From CAYJGJ01 sp964367585 (GTDB lineage: Bacteria > Bacillota > Clostridia > Peptostreptococcales > Anaerovoracaceae): 6,356 nt of DNA. Below the pieces are notes generated by a model. It saw only the letters and a list, made by a program, of their open reading frames with translations. It was not told the origin of the DNA and searched no databases. The position numbers and the translations under genes are program-made. The stretch spans positions 1 through 6,356 of the forward strand of contig CAYIYH010000018.1 of NCBI GenBank assembly GCA_964367585.1, given 5' to 3'. Shown here piece after piece: positions 1 through 6,356 of this stretch; position 1 is the first letter of the stretch, and each line of letters starts with the position of its first letter.

Positions 1-22
1 TTTCTAATCCGTAATTTACCAT
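1..22 (-). CDS. 5' end of an unidentified gene downstream of rsmE (partial)
   Basis: Only seven complete codons are visible, reading M-V-N-Y-G-L-E, before the gene leaves the left edge. The start is supported by a strong ribosome binding site, GGAGGG on the minus strand, ending 6 nt before the ATG. It follows the rsmE stop by 35 nt on the same strand, so it is probably the next gene of the operon. An ATG five bases upstream is followed directly by TAA and cannot start a protein. Seven residues are too few to identify the product; they do not resemble the usual start of MtaB, a common neighbour of rsmE in Bacillota. Confidence 0.55.
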
Positions 23-28
23 TACATT

Positions 29-34
29 CCCTCC
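29..34 (-). promoter_or_regulatory. Ribosome binding site of the gene after rsmE
   Basis: The minus strand reads GGAGGG six bases before the ATG at 22-20, a near-perfect Shine-Dalgarno match. It is the main reason for calling a gene start here. The remaining bases of the gap (35-57) are AT-rich and show no terminator hairpin after the rsmE stop. Confidence 0.6.
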
Positions 35-57
35 ATTCATTATATAAATAACCCCCA

Positions 58-882
58 TCACAGTTCTAGCTCGTACATACACATTGCTACAGCTACTAGG
101 CCCGCAGTCTCTGTTCGCAGTATGCTTTTTCCCAGTGTTACTTGGTAATATAGTGGCCAGTGGAGGGAATTTTCGCTTCCGAGGATGGTCTCTCTTCCAG
201 TATCAATTTTTTCCGCATCCTCGGATACATTTTCTGTAAAACTTAAATTTAATAGCTCAACTTCTTTTTCTGAAAATCCACCTTCAGGGCCAATTATTAT
301 CGCAATCGACTGCGGTTTTTCATTTAGTCCTTTCAATGCATCTTTTATGGTGATTTCTTCTTCGTTTTCGTATGGCAAAAGGACAAGGTCATATTTTAGA
401 AGCATGGGTACAATGTCTCTAAATTTTATGTGTTCGCATACTTCAGGGATAATTCCCCTTTTTGATTGCTTTGCAGCACCTTCACTAATTTTTTGCCACC
501 GTGATATCTTTTTGTGAAAGTCACCTTTATCTACTACTACGGAGCGATCGGTAAATACAGGAACAAAGCTATATGCTCCCATTTCAACGCATTTTTGAAT
601 GGCGGTTTCCATCTTGTCCGACTTACAAACCCCTTGAAAAATTGTGATTTTCACATTAGGTTCTATAGAAGTTTTTTGCATATCTATGACTTGGAATATC
701 GCTTTTTTTGAGTCTATTTCAACAAGAGAAGCGGTATATTCAGTTTCTACACCATCAGAAATGATTACTATATCAGATATTCTCATTCGTAACACATTTT
801 TTATATGATTCACATCATCAGTTGATGTTATTACGATATCTTTATCTCCCACTGTTTCTTTATTAACAAAAAACTTATGCAT
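58..882 (-). CDS. rsmE: 16S rRNA (uracil(1498)-N3)-methyltransferase RsmE
   Basis: RsmE is a cytoplasmic SPOUT-family enzyme that methylates N3 of U1498 in 16S rRNA, near the decoding centre of the assembled 30S subunit, using S-adenosylmethionine. The 274-aa product has the expected order: an N-terminal PUA-like RNA-binding domain (about 1-70, with NHIKNVLRMR at 25-34), then a knotted methyltransferase domain. Family motifs include KSDKMETAIQKCVEMGA (87-103), RWQKISEGAAKQSKRGIIPE (128-147), the knot glycine loop IIIGPEGGFSEKEVEL (195-210) and the terminal LGKSILRTETAGLVAVA (250-266). The start gives the typical MxKFFV opening and has an AGAAGGG site upstream. Homologues are usually about 240-256 aa; the excess lies between EVE (207-209) and LG (250-251), where about 40 residues replace the usual 11-12. 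All motifs on both sides are intact, so the enzyme is probably active. Confidence 0.96.
   Translation of the reverse strand: MHKFFVNKETVGDKDIVITSTDDVNHIKNVLRMRISDIVIISDGVETEYTASLVEIDSKKAIFQVIDMQKTSIEPNVKITIFQGVCKSDKMETAIQKCVEMGAYSFVPVFTDRSVVVDKGDFHKKISRWQKISEGAAKQSKRGIIPEVCEHIKFRDIVPMLLKYDLVLLPYENEEEITIKDALKGLNEKPQSIAIIIGPEGGFSEKEVELLNLSFTENVSEDAEKIDTGRETILGSENSLHWPLYYQVTLGKSILRTETAGLVAVAMCMYELEL
169..234. repeat. Inverted repeat flanked by short direct repeats, inside rsmE
   Basis: A perfect 10-bp inverted repeat, TCCGAGGATG at 178-187 and CATCCTCGGA at 216-225, is separated by 28 nt. The direct repeat ATTTTC lies at 169-174 and again at 229-234, each copy 3 nt outside an arm. The two direct repeats are 60 bp apart, so in rsmE they fall in the same reading frame (both read E-N). 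The layout resembles a 54-bp palindromic element with a 6-bp target duplication, but only one copy is seen here and the direct repeats are short and AT-rich. It lies in the part of RsmE that family members lack. The bases are read directly; a mobile origin is inference. Confidence 0.4.
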
Positions 883-892
883 TATGAATAAA

Positions 893-899
893 CCCTTCT
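893..899 (-). promoter_or_regulatory. Ribosome binding site of rsmE
   Basis: The minus strand reads AGAAGGG, ending 10 nt before the rsmE ATG (882-880). A small dyad, TTCTA-TAC-TAGAA at 896-908, overlaps its 5' edge; with 5 AT-rich pairs it is too weak to call regulatory. The 64-nt gap 883-946 holds no terminator after the preceding ABC gene and no well-spaced -35/-10 pair, so rsmE is probably reached by read-through from upstream. Confidence 0.6.
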
Positions 900-946
900 A
901 TACTAGAATGTATTATTTTCCCTAATTTCAAAATCTAGACTTTTTA

Positions 947-3409
947 TCAAACTACATCGGTTCTGCTTAGTATGGTAGCAGGAGATTTACGCAATGTCAG
1001 TATCACGGGAAGCAACCCGAATATCAAGTTTGCACAGAATATCACCGCAAACGCCAATCCAACAACAAACGAATTAAGCATAAACATGTCGGCTAACATT
1101 TCAATAGAAACGAGTTCATATAGAATATAGGTCATGAAGGAAATTCCTGGAATCCCACCGATTATTGTAATTGCAATAATTTCACCAACGAACATCTTGT
1201 ATATATCTCTTTTCTTAACACCGATAGCCCGATATACTCCCACTTCCTTTATTCGAGATAAGAACGATGTACGAAGCATTAAGTATATTTCCAAAATTGA
1301 AATAGCCATTGCGACTATTGCTAATCTAATTGCTGTAGTGGAAAAACTACTCAGTCTCTCTGAATATTCTTCTCGTTCTCTTTCATATGTAGATTCATAT
1401 GGTATGACGGCTTCATCAAGTGTAACAATCGGTTGTGAAAAATCATTAGGCATAATGGTGAAAGTATCTGTATTGGCAATTAAATTCTTTTCGATAGTTG
1501 AATTGGAAGTATAATAACCGCTGATCTGCTGATCTGTAGTCGTGTAATATCCTACAACTTTCAAATTAACTCCCCCAACCGTTTCATTAAGAGCACTTCC
1601 TAACGGATGTTCTTCTCTTTGTCCATCCATTATTATTACTTCATAATCGTTTACAGGCCACGCCCCATGTTTCAGAGTCATTCTGTGTGAGACTAAAGTG
1701 TAGTCGGTTAAGTCAGCACCCTCATCTTGTGATGTGTCTGGTGTACTGATATATGATCCATAACCGTAATAATCATAGTTTTCATCAGAAGACAGTGCCA
1801 TCATATTAACCATGTTTATCATGTCGATATGGACGCTTGGGTGTCCTAAATCGGTTATTCCCACAATTGTAAATTCAGGTAATAAAGGTATTTCCACCTG
1901 TTCATTCAAAAACTTCTCGGGTGACGTATATCCCAGATAAGAAACCGAACCATCTTGAATACACTTCTCTAATGCTAGTTTATCGACTAAAATCTCCGCT
2001 GGTGATTCGGGCATGCGCCCAGCAATCAAATCAGACTCTGTAACCAGTTGTATATCCGAAAGTGCAGCTCTTAGGTTCGAGCTATTTGTCGTCGCCTGAA
2101 TTATTGAATTTGGATTAAATTGGAACGTAATAGTAGAAGTTCCCGGCAAAACATATTTCACATTTGGATCTTGCTTCAACTGTTCGTAAAACTGCGGTGT
2201 CATATCATTAGTCAATGTAGAATAGTAATCTTTATTCTCATTCACGAATTGCGTTTCATCTAAATCAGTAATTCCAAAAATCGAGGATATCGAATAAAGC
2301 ATGAATATCGAACTAAACACAAACCCAATAAGCAATAGCTTTTTTGAAATGGAATAGTTTGATACCTTTTTGAAGCCGCTTCCGATTATCTGATAGATCT
2401 TCAATATGCTTTTGTATTTTATTGGTCTCTTATTGTCTAAGATGCTTGTATCAAAAATATGCAAGTTAGACTCTTCTCGTGTGACCGCTTTGTATTTACC
2501 CTTTTCTAGCTGTATTCCACCATTATTTTGCACTATTTCTATCCGTTGAGTGCTATTATTCGATCTAATATATATGTTGCCATTTCGTAAGACTATGTCG
2601 AGATTAATTTTTTCCTTCTCGCTTTGGGAATAATATCTTATCTCGTTATCATCATGTTTTGCCACAATCTTTTTCATGTCACCCAAATAGATTTTGTTTT
2701 CAAAGTTATAATCGAGCTCTTCTGATTGTGTTCCAACTTTATCATCTATAACTGCCCCATCTTGTAGACTAATAATCCTGTCAGCATAAAACTCCGCCAA
2801 CTTCGATTCATGTGTGACCAAGATCACTAGTCGTTCTTTAGATATCGACTTGAGGAAATTCATTATTTGGTATGTATTTTCACTGTCCAAATTACCTGTC
2901 GGTTCGTCAGCTATAAGTATAGCAGGATTTTTGACGATCGCTCGCGCAATTCCAACTCTTTGCCTTTCGCCTCCTGATAGCATCTGTACGTTCCTGTTTC
3001 TGAACCTGTACATTTTTAGTTTTTCTAAAACATAATATACACGTTCTCTTATTACTTTTTCGTCTTTGATGCCAATCATCTTAAGGACGAGTGCTACATT
3101 TTCAAAAACACTCATATCATCCACAAGATTAAAGTTTTGGAACACATAACCGATGTTAGCATTTCTTATTTCATCTGTCCTATTAGCCGTTCTTCTCGTT
3201 ATTTTTTTACCATTAATAAATACTTTTCCGCTGCCGATTTTGTCGAGACCGCCTATAACATTAAGGAGGGTAGTCTTTCCCGATCCGGATGGTCCAACTA
3301 GTGCGACTAATCCCGTGCTTTCAAAGGAAAGTGTCGTATCCTTGATAACATGTATTTGATTGCGTTTTGCTTTATTAAAATATTTATTTACTTTACTTAC
3401 CTGTACCAT
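947..3409 (-). CDS. ABC transporter ATP-binding/permease fusion protein, MacB/FtsX type (second subunit)
   Basis: This 820-aa protein joins an ABC ATPase to an FtsX-like permease. The ATPase (about 1-225) is complete: Walker A GPSGSGKT (39-46), Q-loop Q91, signature LSGGERQ (144-150), Walker B ILIADEP (164-170), D-loop NLDS and H-loop H200. A polar, probably beta-rich cytoplasmic segment follows (about 235-325). The permease has TM1 at about 356-380, an extracytoplasmic domain of about 310 residues (381-690, with the GRMPESPAEI turn at 464-473), then TM2 (693-713), TM3 (740-765) and TM4 (778-803). The cytoplasmic stretch RIKEVGVYRAIGVKKRDIY (719-737) is the family's coupling region. Its ATG overlaps the stop of the upstream subunit gene, so the two are expected as a heterodimer. 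Type VII ABC proteins transmit ATP-driven movement across the membrane and expel peptides, antibiotics or lipoproteins; the substrate here cannot be read from sequence. Family call sure, function unknown. Confidence 0.93.
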   Translation of the reverse strand: MVQVSKVNKYFNKAKRNQIHVIKDTTLSFESTGLVALVGPSGSGKTTLLNVIGGLDKIGSGKVFINGKKITRRTANRTDEIRNANIGYVFQNFNLVDDMSVFENVALVLKMIGIKDEKVIRERVYYVLEKLKMYRFRNRNVQMLSGGERQRVGIARAIVKNPAILIADEPTGNLDSENTYQIMNFLKSISKERLVILVTHESKLAEFYADRIISLQDGAVIDDKVGTQSEELDYNFENKIYLGDMKKIVAKHDDNEIRYYSQSEKEKINLDIVLRNGNIYIRSNNSTQRIEIVQNNGGIQLEKGKYKAVTREESNLHIFDTSILDNKRPIKYKSILKIYQIIGSGFKKVSNYSISKKLLLIGFVFSSIFMLYSISSIFGITDLDETQFVNENKDYYSTLTNDMTPQFYEQLKQDPNVKYVLPGTSTITFQFNPNSIIQATTNSSNLRAALSDIQLVTESDLIAGRMPESPAEILVDKLALEKCIQDGSVSYLGYTSPEKFLNEQVEIPLLPEFTIVGITDLGHPSVHIDMINMVNMMALSSDENYDYYGYGSYISTPDTSQDEGADLTDYTLVSHRMTLKHGAWPVNDYEVIIMDGQREEHPLGSALNETVGGVNLKVVGYYTTTDQQISGYYTSNSTIEKNLIANTDTFTIMPNDFSQPIVTLDEAVIPYESTYEREREEYSERLSSFSTTAIRLAIVAMAISILEIYLMLRTSFLSRIKEVGVYRAIGVKKRDIYKMFVGEIIAITIIGGIPGISFMTYILYELVSIEMLADMFMLNSFVVGLAFAVIFCANLIFGLLPVILTLRKSPATILSRTDVV

Positions 3410-3425
3410 TACATTGCCTCCTCTC
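3407..3425 (-). promoter_or_regulatory. Coupled stop/start junction of the two ABC genes
   Basis: The minus strand reads GAGAGGAGG, then 7 nt, then ATG at 3409-3407. The stop of the first subunit gene (TAA, 3411-3409) shares one base with this ATG, giving TAATG. The ribosome binding site lies inside the last codons of the first gene. This is a classic layout for translational coupling and suggests matched production of the two subunits. Confidence 0.85.
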
Positions 3426-5736
3426 TATACGCACTCATAGACGAATTTTTGAATAGCTTTGAAGTTATTCTACGAGATAAAAGTAGCAACATTATCATCA
3501 CCGTCAGATACAAAACTACAATTTGGGTTCTTCCGAAGAAACTCGCCAAAGTGATAAAGTATTCGTTTCCTATCATTGCATTTTGAAGCATATATACCAC
3601 ACCTACGAAAGCGGCGAATACGATATGTCCATCAACCAATAGTTCAATATCCAAAAGTTTCTTAGTCGTCTTGTTGTTCATTCCAAGTATTCTCAATGTA
3701 GCATAGTATCTATTCCTAGATCTCAATATAAGACGAAGAACGAAATAGCTGACGAAAAAGACTATAATTACACTCACAACGACAAATATCGTCTGCATAA
3801 TATTATACACAACGTCAAAACCTGGATCGAACCCTCCTGCCATCGTGTCCAAAAGTGCAAAGTGTTCATAACCTGATGATTCTATGCTTGCAATAGTTTC
3901 GTCAAAAGCATACATATCCTCGACAAATATTGAAACCTGGTAAATATCATTTCGGTACAGACTAGCGAAGTCTGTAGGATTCATATATATGGTAGCCCTG
4001 GATTCGAAAAATTGTGTTTCACTAATTCCCAAAACTTTTTTGTAATCCTCTTCATTAAAAGTATCATGAATCCCAAAAGAGGCTGTGTGCTGGTAATAGA
4101 GGTTGCTTGCATTCATAGTCAAAGTTTCTGATGTGATAGATTCAGTGTCAATTTGATAACTAAGGTATTCGTCAATTATTACTTTTCCAGCAGGTACTGA
4201 CGAAAGCGCCTGTACCACGTATGTATCTTTAAAATAATCAAAGTTCACGTTTTTAATAGTAACAGTTAGGTCTGTATATGTCTTGTACACAAGAGAGTTC
4301 AAGTAATTCAGCTGACTAGGATGCATGTACAATCCATACTGGTTAGCATAACTGTGGGATGAATTATTAGAAAACACAGTATTGCCCTCTTTCAATTCTT
4401 CTTGATATAGATGTTCATAAATTGCGATTCCAACGATTTTAATTCCAACTATTCTTTCGCTCGTAGGCATAAAATAAGAATATATTGAAGCGTCTTCTTG
4501 CAACATCATATCGACGTCGATATAAGTCAAATCTGCCTCTGTAGTAAGAAGTATCATCTCATTTTCACTCTCTGGAAGTCGTCCATAGGAAAGCTCGCCC
4601 GAGAAATCGTTTACATCTATAGGCGTCAATTCTGCATAATAACTTAGTTGTTCTACAACCATAATATTATCCAACAAAGTGTCGTACTTTGTGAAATCTT
4701 TAATGTTAGCAATCTGCTGAACCGCAGTATAGTCGTCTTCGGTAAACGCTGTATTATCACTTTTTGACAAGATAATTCGTGAATTATCTTGCGTATAAAA
4801 GTAAGGATTATATCCAAACATAGATGCAGCACTTTCGTTTTGTCTAAATGCTGAATATTGGAAAGCTATAGATACGACAAAGAAAGCAAGTACTAGCATG
4901 ACTAGAATGAACTTGCTGAATATGTTGGTCGTATTCCTTGCTCCGATTCTTAACAATGCCATGGGTGACATGCGCATTCGTTTTTTTGGAACGGCGTTAT
5001 TTTTTTCGTCGGGGTTTTCTTGATTGCTTACAGGTTCTTTATTTTCTGTTTGTACAACTTCTCTTTTGCGCCTTTCGTCCTCTACCACTCTACCATCCCT
5101 CATGGTAATCTTTCGTGTAGCGTATTGTTCAAACTGTTCATAGTTATGCGTAACTACGATTACAAGTTTTTCGCTTGACTGCGCAAGCAATTCGCATATT
5201 TCTTTTGCCGACTGACTATCTAGATTTCCAGTAGGCTCGTCCGCAATTATTATATCCGTGCCTTTAGCTAGAGCCCTTGCTATTGACACTCTTTGCATTT
5301 GTCCACCAGACAATTTGGAAGCCTTCGTCCTCGCAAACTTCGTAAGTCCTACCTTTTCAATTATATCTTTTACAATTCTCTTTATTTCTTTTCGCTTTTG
5401 GCCATTGATCAATAGTGCTATTTCGACATTTTGATACACGCTGTAACTATTAATCAAATTGTATTCCTGAAAAACATTTGCAATATACTTTTGTCTATAT
5501 CGCTCCAAATCTTCAGTAGTATAGTGACTAGTTTCCTTGCCCTCTATATACATTTCGCCTTCTTCGTAAGTGTCAAGAGAGGAGATGACATTGAGTAAAG
5601 TTGATTTACCACTGCCAGATTCTCCTGTAATTACAACAAATTCACCCTTTTCAAACTCCAAGTCGATTCCATTTAATCCACTAGTTATGACTCCTTTGTT
5701 GTAATAATATTTTGACACATTATTTAATTTTAACAT
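3409..5736 (-). CDS. ABC transporter ATP-binding/permease fusion protein, MacB/FtsX type (first subunit)
   Basis: This 775-aa protein has the same architecture as its downstream partner but a clearly different sequence. The ATPase (about 1-220) carries Walker A GESGSGKST (38-46), Q-loop Q90, signature LSGGQMQ (142-148), Walker B IIIADEP (162-168), D-loop NLDS and H-loop H197, so both sites of a heterodimer should hydrolyse ATP. A short, highly charged linker (about 219-262) leads to TM1 (274-293). A large extracytoplasmic domain (about 295-640) contains GRLPESENEMIL (385-396), matching the MacB-like turn of the partner. TM2 (643-670), the coupling stretch RYYATLRILGMNNKTTKKLL (676-695), TM3 (700-720) and TM4 (735-757) follow. 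It starts 17 nt after the rimO stop with its own GGGAGA site, so it is probably co-transcribed with rimO. Unlike BceB-type permeases it has 4 rather than 10 helices. Substrate and direction are unknown; export or mechanotransmission is inferred from the family. Confidence 0.93.
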   Translation of the reverse strand: MLKLNNVSKYYYNKGVITSGLNGIDLEFEKGEFVVITGESGSGKSTLLNVISSLDTYEEGEMYIEGKETSHYTTEDLERYRQKYIANVFQEYNLINSYSVYQNVEIALLINGQKRKEIKRIVKDIIEKVGLTKFARTKASKLSGGQMQRVSIARALAKGTDIIIADEPTGNLDSQSAKEICELLAQSSEKLVIVVTHNYEQFEQYATRKITMRDGRVVEDERRKREVVQTENKEPVSNQENPDEKNNAVPKKRMRMSPMALLRIGARNTTNIFSKFILVMLVLAFFVVSIAFQYSAFRQNESAASMFGYNPYFYTQDNSRIILSKSDNTAFTEDDYTAVQQIANIKDFTKYDTLLDNIMVVEQLSYYAELTPIDVNDFSGELSYGRLPESENEMILLTTEADLTYIDVDMMLQEDASIYSYFMPTSERIVGIKIVGIAIYEHLYQEELKEGNTVFSNNSSHSYANQYGLYMHPSQLNYLNSLVYKTYTDLTVTIKNVNFDYFKDTYVVQALSSVPAGKVIIDEYLSYQIDTESITSETLTMNASNLYYQHTASFGIHDTFNEEDYKKVLGISETQFFESRATIYMNPTDFASLYRNDIYQVSIFVEDMYAFDETIASIESSGYEHFALLDTMAGGFDPGFDVVYNIMQTIFVVVSVIIVFFVSYFVLRLILRSRNRYYATLRILGMNNKTTKKLLDIELLVDGHIVFAAFVGVVYMLQNAMIGNEYFITLASFFGRTQIVVLYLTVMIMLLLLSRRITSKLFKNSSMSAYREEAM

Positions 5737-5742
5737 TTGAAA

Positions 5743-5748
5743 TCTCCC
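5743..5748 (-). promoter_or_regulatory. Ribosome binding site of the first ABC gene
   Basis: The minus strand reads GGGAGA, 6 nt before the ATG at 5736-5734. It fills most of the 17-nt gap after the rimO stop (TAG, 5756-5754), leaving no room for a promoter or terminator between the two genes. Confidence 0.75.
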
Positions 5749-5753
5749 TATAA

Positions 5754-6356
5754 CTATTCTTCATTATTATTTGCACTGCCTACTAGATCATAATCATGCG
5801 CGTCGTTTATTTTTACTGTTACAATTTCTCCTATCTTAAGCAATCTATTATAGGTAAAAGTAACAGCATTGTCAATTTCGGGGGCATCGTAAATAGTTCT
5901 TCCTATATATGTTATTTTTTCTAAATCATGCCGTAAATCAACAATACTCGATTCATTAGTTTCTAATTGTTCATCTCCCAATTGAATTTCTTCGACGATC
6001 ACTTCGATCGGAGTTCCTATTTTTTTTCGATTAGATTCGAGAGAAATTTCTAATTGCGTCCTCATAATTGTATCAAGGCGCTCTTGCTTTATTTCCTCAT
6101 CTATTTGTCCATCCATCTCACCGGCATTTGTTCCCTCTTCCTGAGAATAAGCGAAGACACCTAGTCTGTCAAACTTCATTTCTTCTACAAAATCGCATAG
6201 TTGATCAAACTCTTCATCTGTTTCCGTTGGAAGGCCTACGATAAGAGTCGTCCGTATATGTAAATCACTTATATTTTCTCTCAGTTTTTTGATAGTATTT
6301 TCTAGTGAACTTTTGGTAGAATGCCTATTCATAGAAGACAATATTCTATCGTTACA
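5754..6356 (-). CDS. rimO: Ribosomal protein S12 methylthiotransferase RimO (C-terminal part; continues past the right edge)
   Basis: RimO is a radical-SAM enzyme with two iron-sulfur clusters that adds a methylthio group to a conserved aspartate of ribosomal protein S12. The 200 visible residues are the end of the roughly 440-aa protein; the N-terminal cluster domain and the CxxxCxxC motif lie outside. The frame is open to the edge (C-N-D-R-I-L-S-S-M-N-R), matching the family stretch after an expected Q-H, so the internal TTG at 6341 is not the start. FDRLGVFAYSQEEGTNAG (about 57-74 counted from that TTG), GRTIYDAPEID (147-157) and YDLVG near the end distinguish RimO from MiaB and MtaB. The last 70-80 residues form the TRAM domain that contacts the substrate. 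Between VIVEE and YIGRT there are about 20 more residues than I expect from other RimO proteins. Confidence 0.93.
   Translation of the reverse strand, partial: CNDRILSSMNRHSTKSSLENTIKKLRENISDLHIRTTLIVGLPTETDEEFDQLCDFVEEMKFDRLGVFAYSQEEGTNAGEMDGQIDEEIKQERLDTIMRTQLEISLESNRKKIGTPIEVIVEEIQLGDEQLETNESSIVDLRHDLEKITYIGRTIYDAPEIDNAVTFTYNRLLKIGEIVTVKINDAHDYDLVGSANNNEE

Noticed and set aside
185..517. Plus-strand open frame of 110 codons
   Set aside because: It lies entirely within rsmE on the opposite strand, has no recognisable protein features and no ribosome binding site case; it is an antisense shadow. The same applies to plus-strand frames at 514-711, 1134-1514, 2814-3035, 3153-3359 and 3350-3586.
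896..908. Small dyad TTCTA-TAC-TAGAA near the rsmE ribosome binding site
   Set aside because: A 5-bp AT-rich stem with a 3-nt loop is too weak for a terminator or a regulatory hairpin, and no T-tract follows.
883..946. Possible promoter for rsmE (TTGATA or TTGAAA followed by TAGTAT or TAATAC)
   Set aside because: None of the hexamer pairs on the minus strand has 16-18 nt spacing with a good -10 box; AT-rich DNA gives such partial matches freely.
1520..1535. Tandem 8-bp repeat GCTGATCT x2 inside the second ABC gene
   Set aside because: It encodes part of an unremarkable stretch (TTTDQQISG) and the frame is intact; a possible slippage site, but two copies of 8 bp are too few to call a variable repeat.
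5996..6010. Hairpin CGATC-ACTTC-GATCG inside rimO
   Set aside because: A 5-bp stem within coding sequence, not followed by a T-tract and not at a gene end; likely chance.
6339..6341. TTG as start codon of a short 195-aa protein
   Set aside because: The frame continues open to the window edge with residues that match RimO upstream of this point, so the TTG is an internal leucine codon.

Overview
The window is a tightly packed stretch of an AT-rich bacterial chromosome in which every supported gene lies on the minus strand. In transcription order, from high to low coordinates, it holds: the 3' part of rimO (ribosomal protein S12 methylthiotransferase, entering from the right edge), two consecutive genes for fused ATPase-permease ABC transporter subunits of the MacB/FtsX type, rsmE (16S rRNA m3U1498 methyltransferase), and the first seven codons of another gene that leaves the window at the left edge.

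Low G+C content, strong GGAGG-type ribosome binding sites and fused two-gene ABC exporters point to a low-GC Bacillota. A rimO gene argues for Clostridia, Erysipelotrichia or a relative rather than classic Bacilli such as Bacillus subtilis, which lacks RimO as far as I recall. This placement is inference from gene content; there is no rRNA or other taxonomic marker.

The junctions are operon-like: 17 nt between rimO and the first ABC gene, a 1-nt stop/start overlap (TAATG) between the two ABC genes, 64 nt between the second ABC gene and rsmE, and 35 nt between rsmE and the next start. I see no convincing terminator or promoter in any gap. No intergenic stretch exceeds 64 nt, and there are no RNA genes, CRISPR arrays, IS elements or attachment sites that I can support.

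The two ABC proteins (775 and 820 aa) each carry an intact N-terminal ATPase and a four-helix permease with a large extracytoplasmic domain, so they probably form a heterodimeric mechanotransmission-type transporter or exporter. They sit between two genes that modify the small ribosomal subunit, with no regulator, two-component system or membrane fusion protein in view. The least expected details are an extra segment of about 28 residues inside the RsmE knot domain, a perfect 10-bp inverted repeat flanked symmetrically by 6-bp direct repeats inside that segment, an uncharacterised polar linker domain in the second ABC protein, and a shorter apparent insertion in the RimO TRAM domain. I did not find a clearly new multi-gene system.
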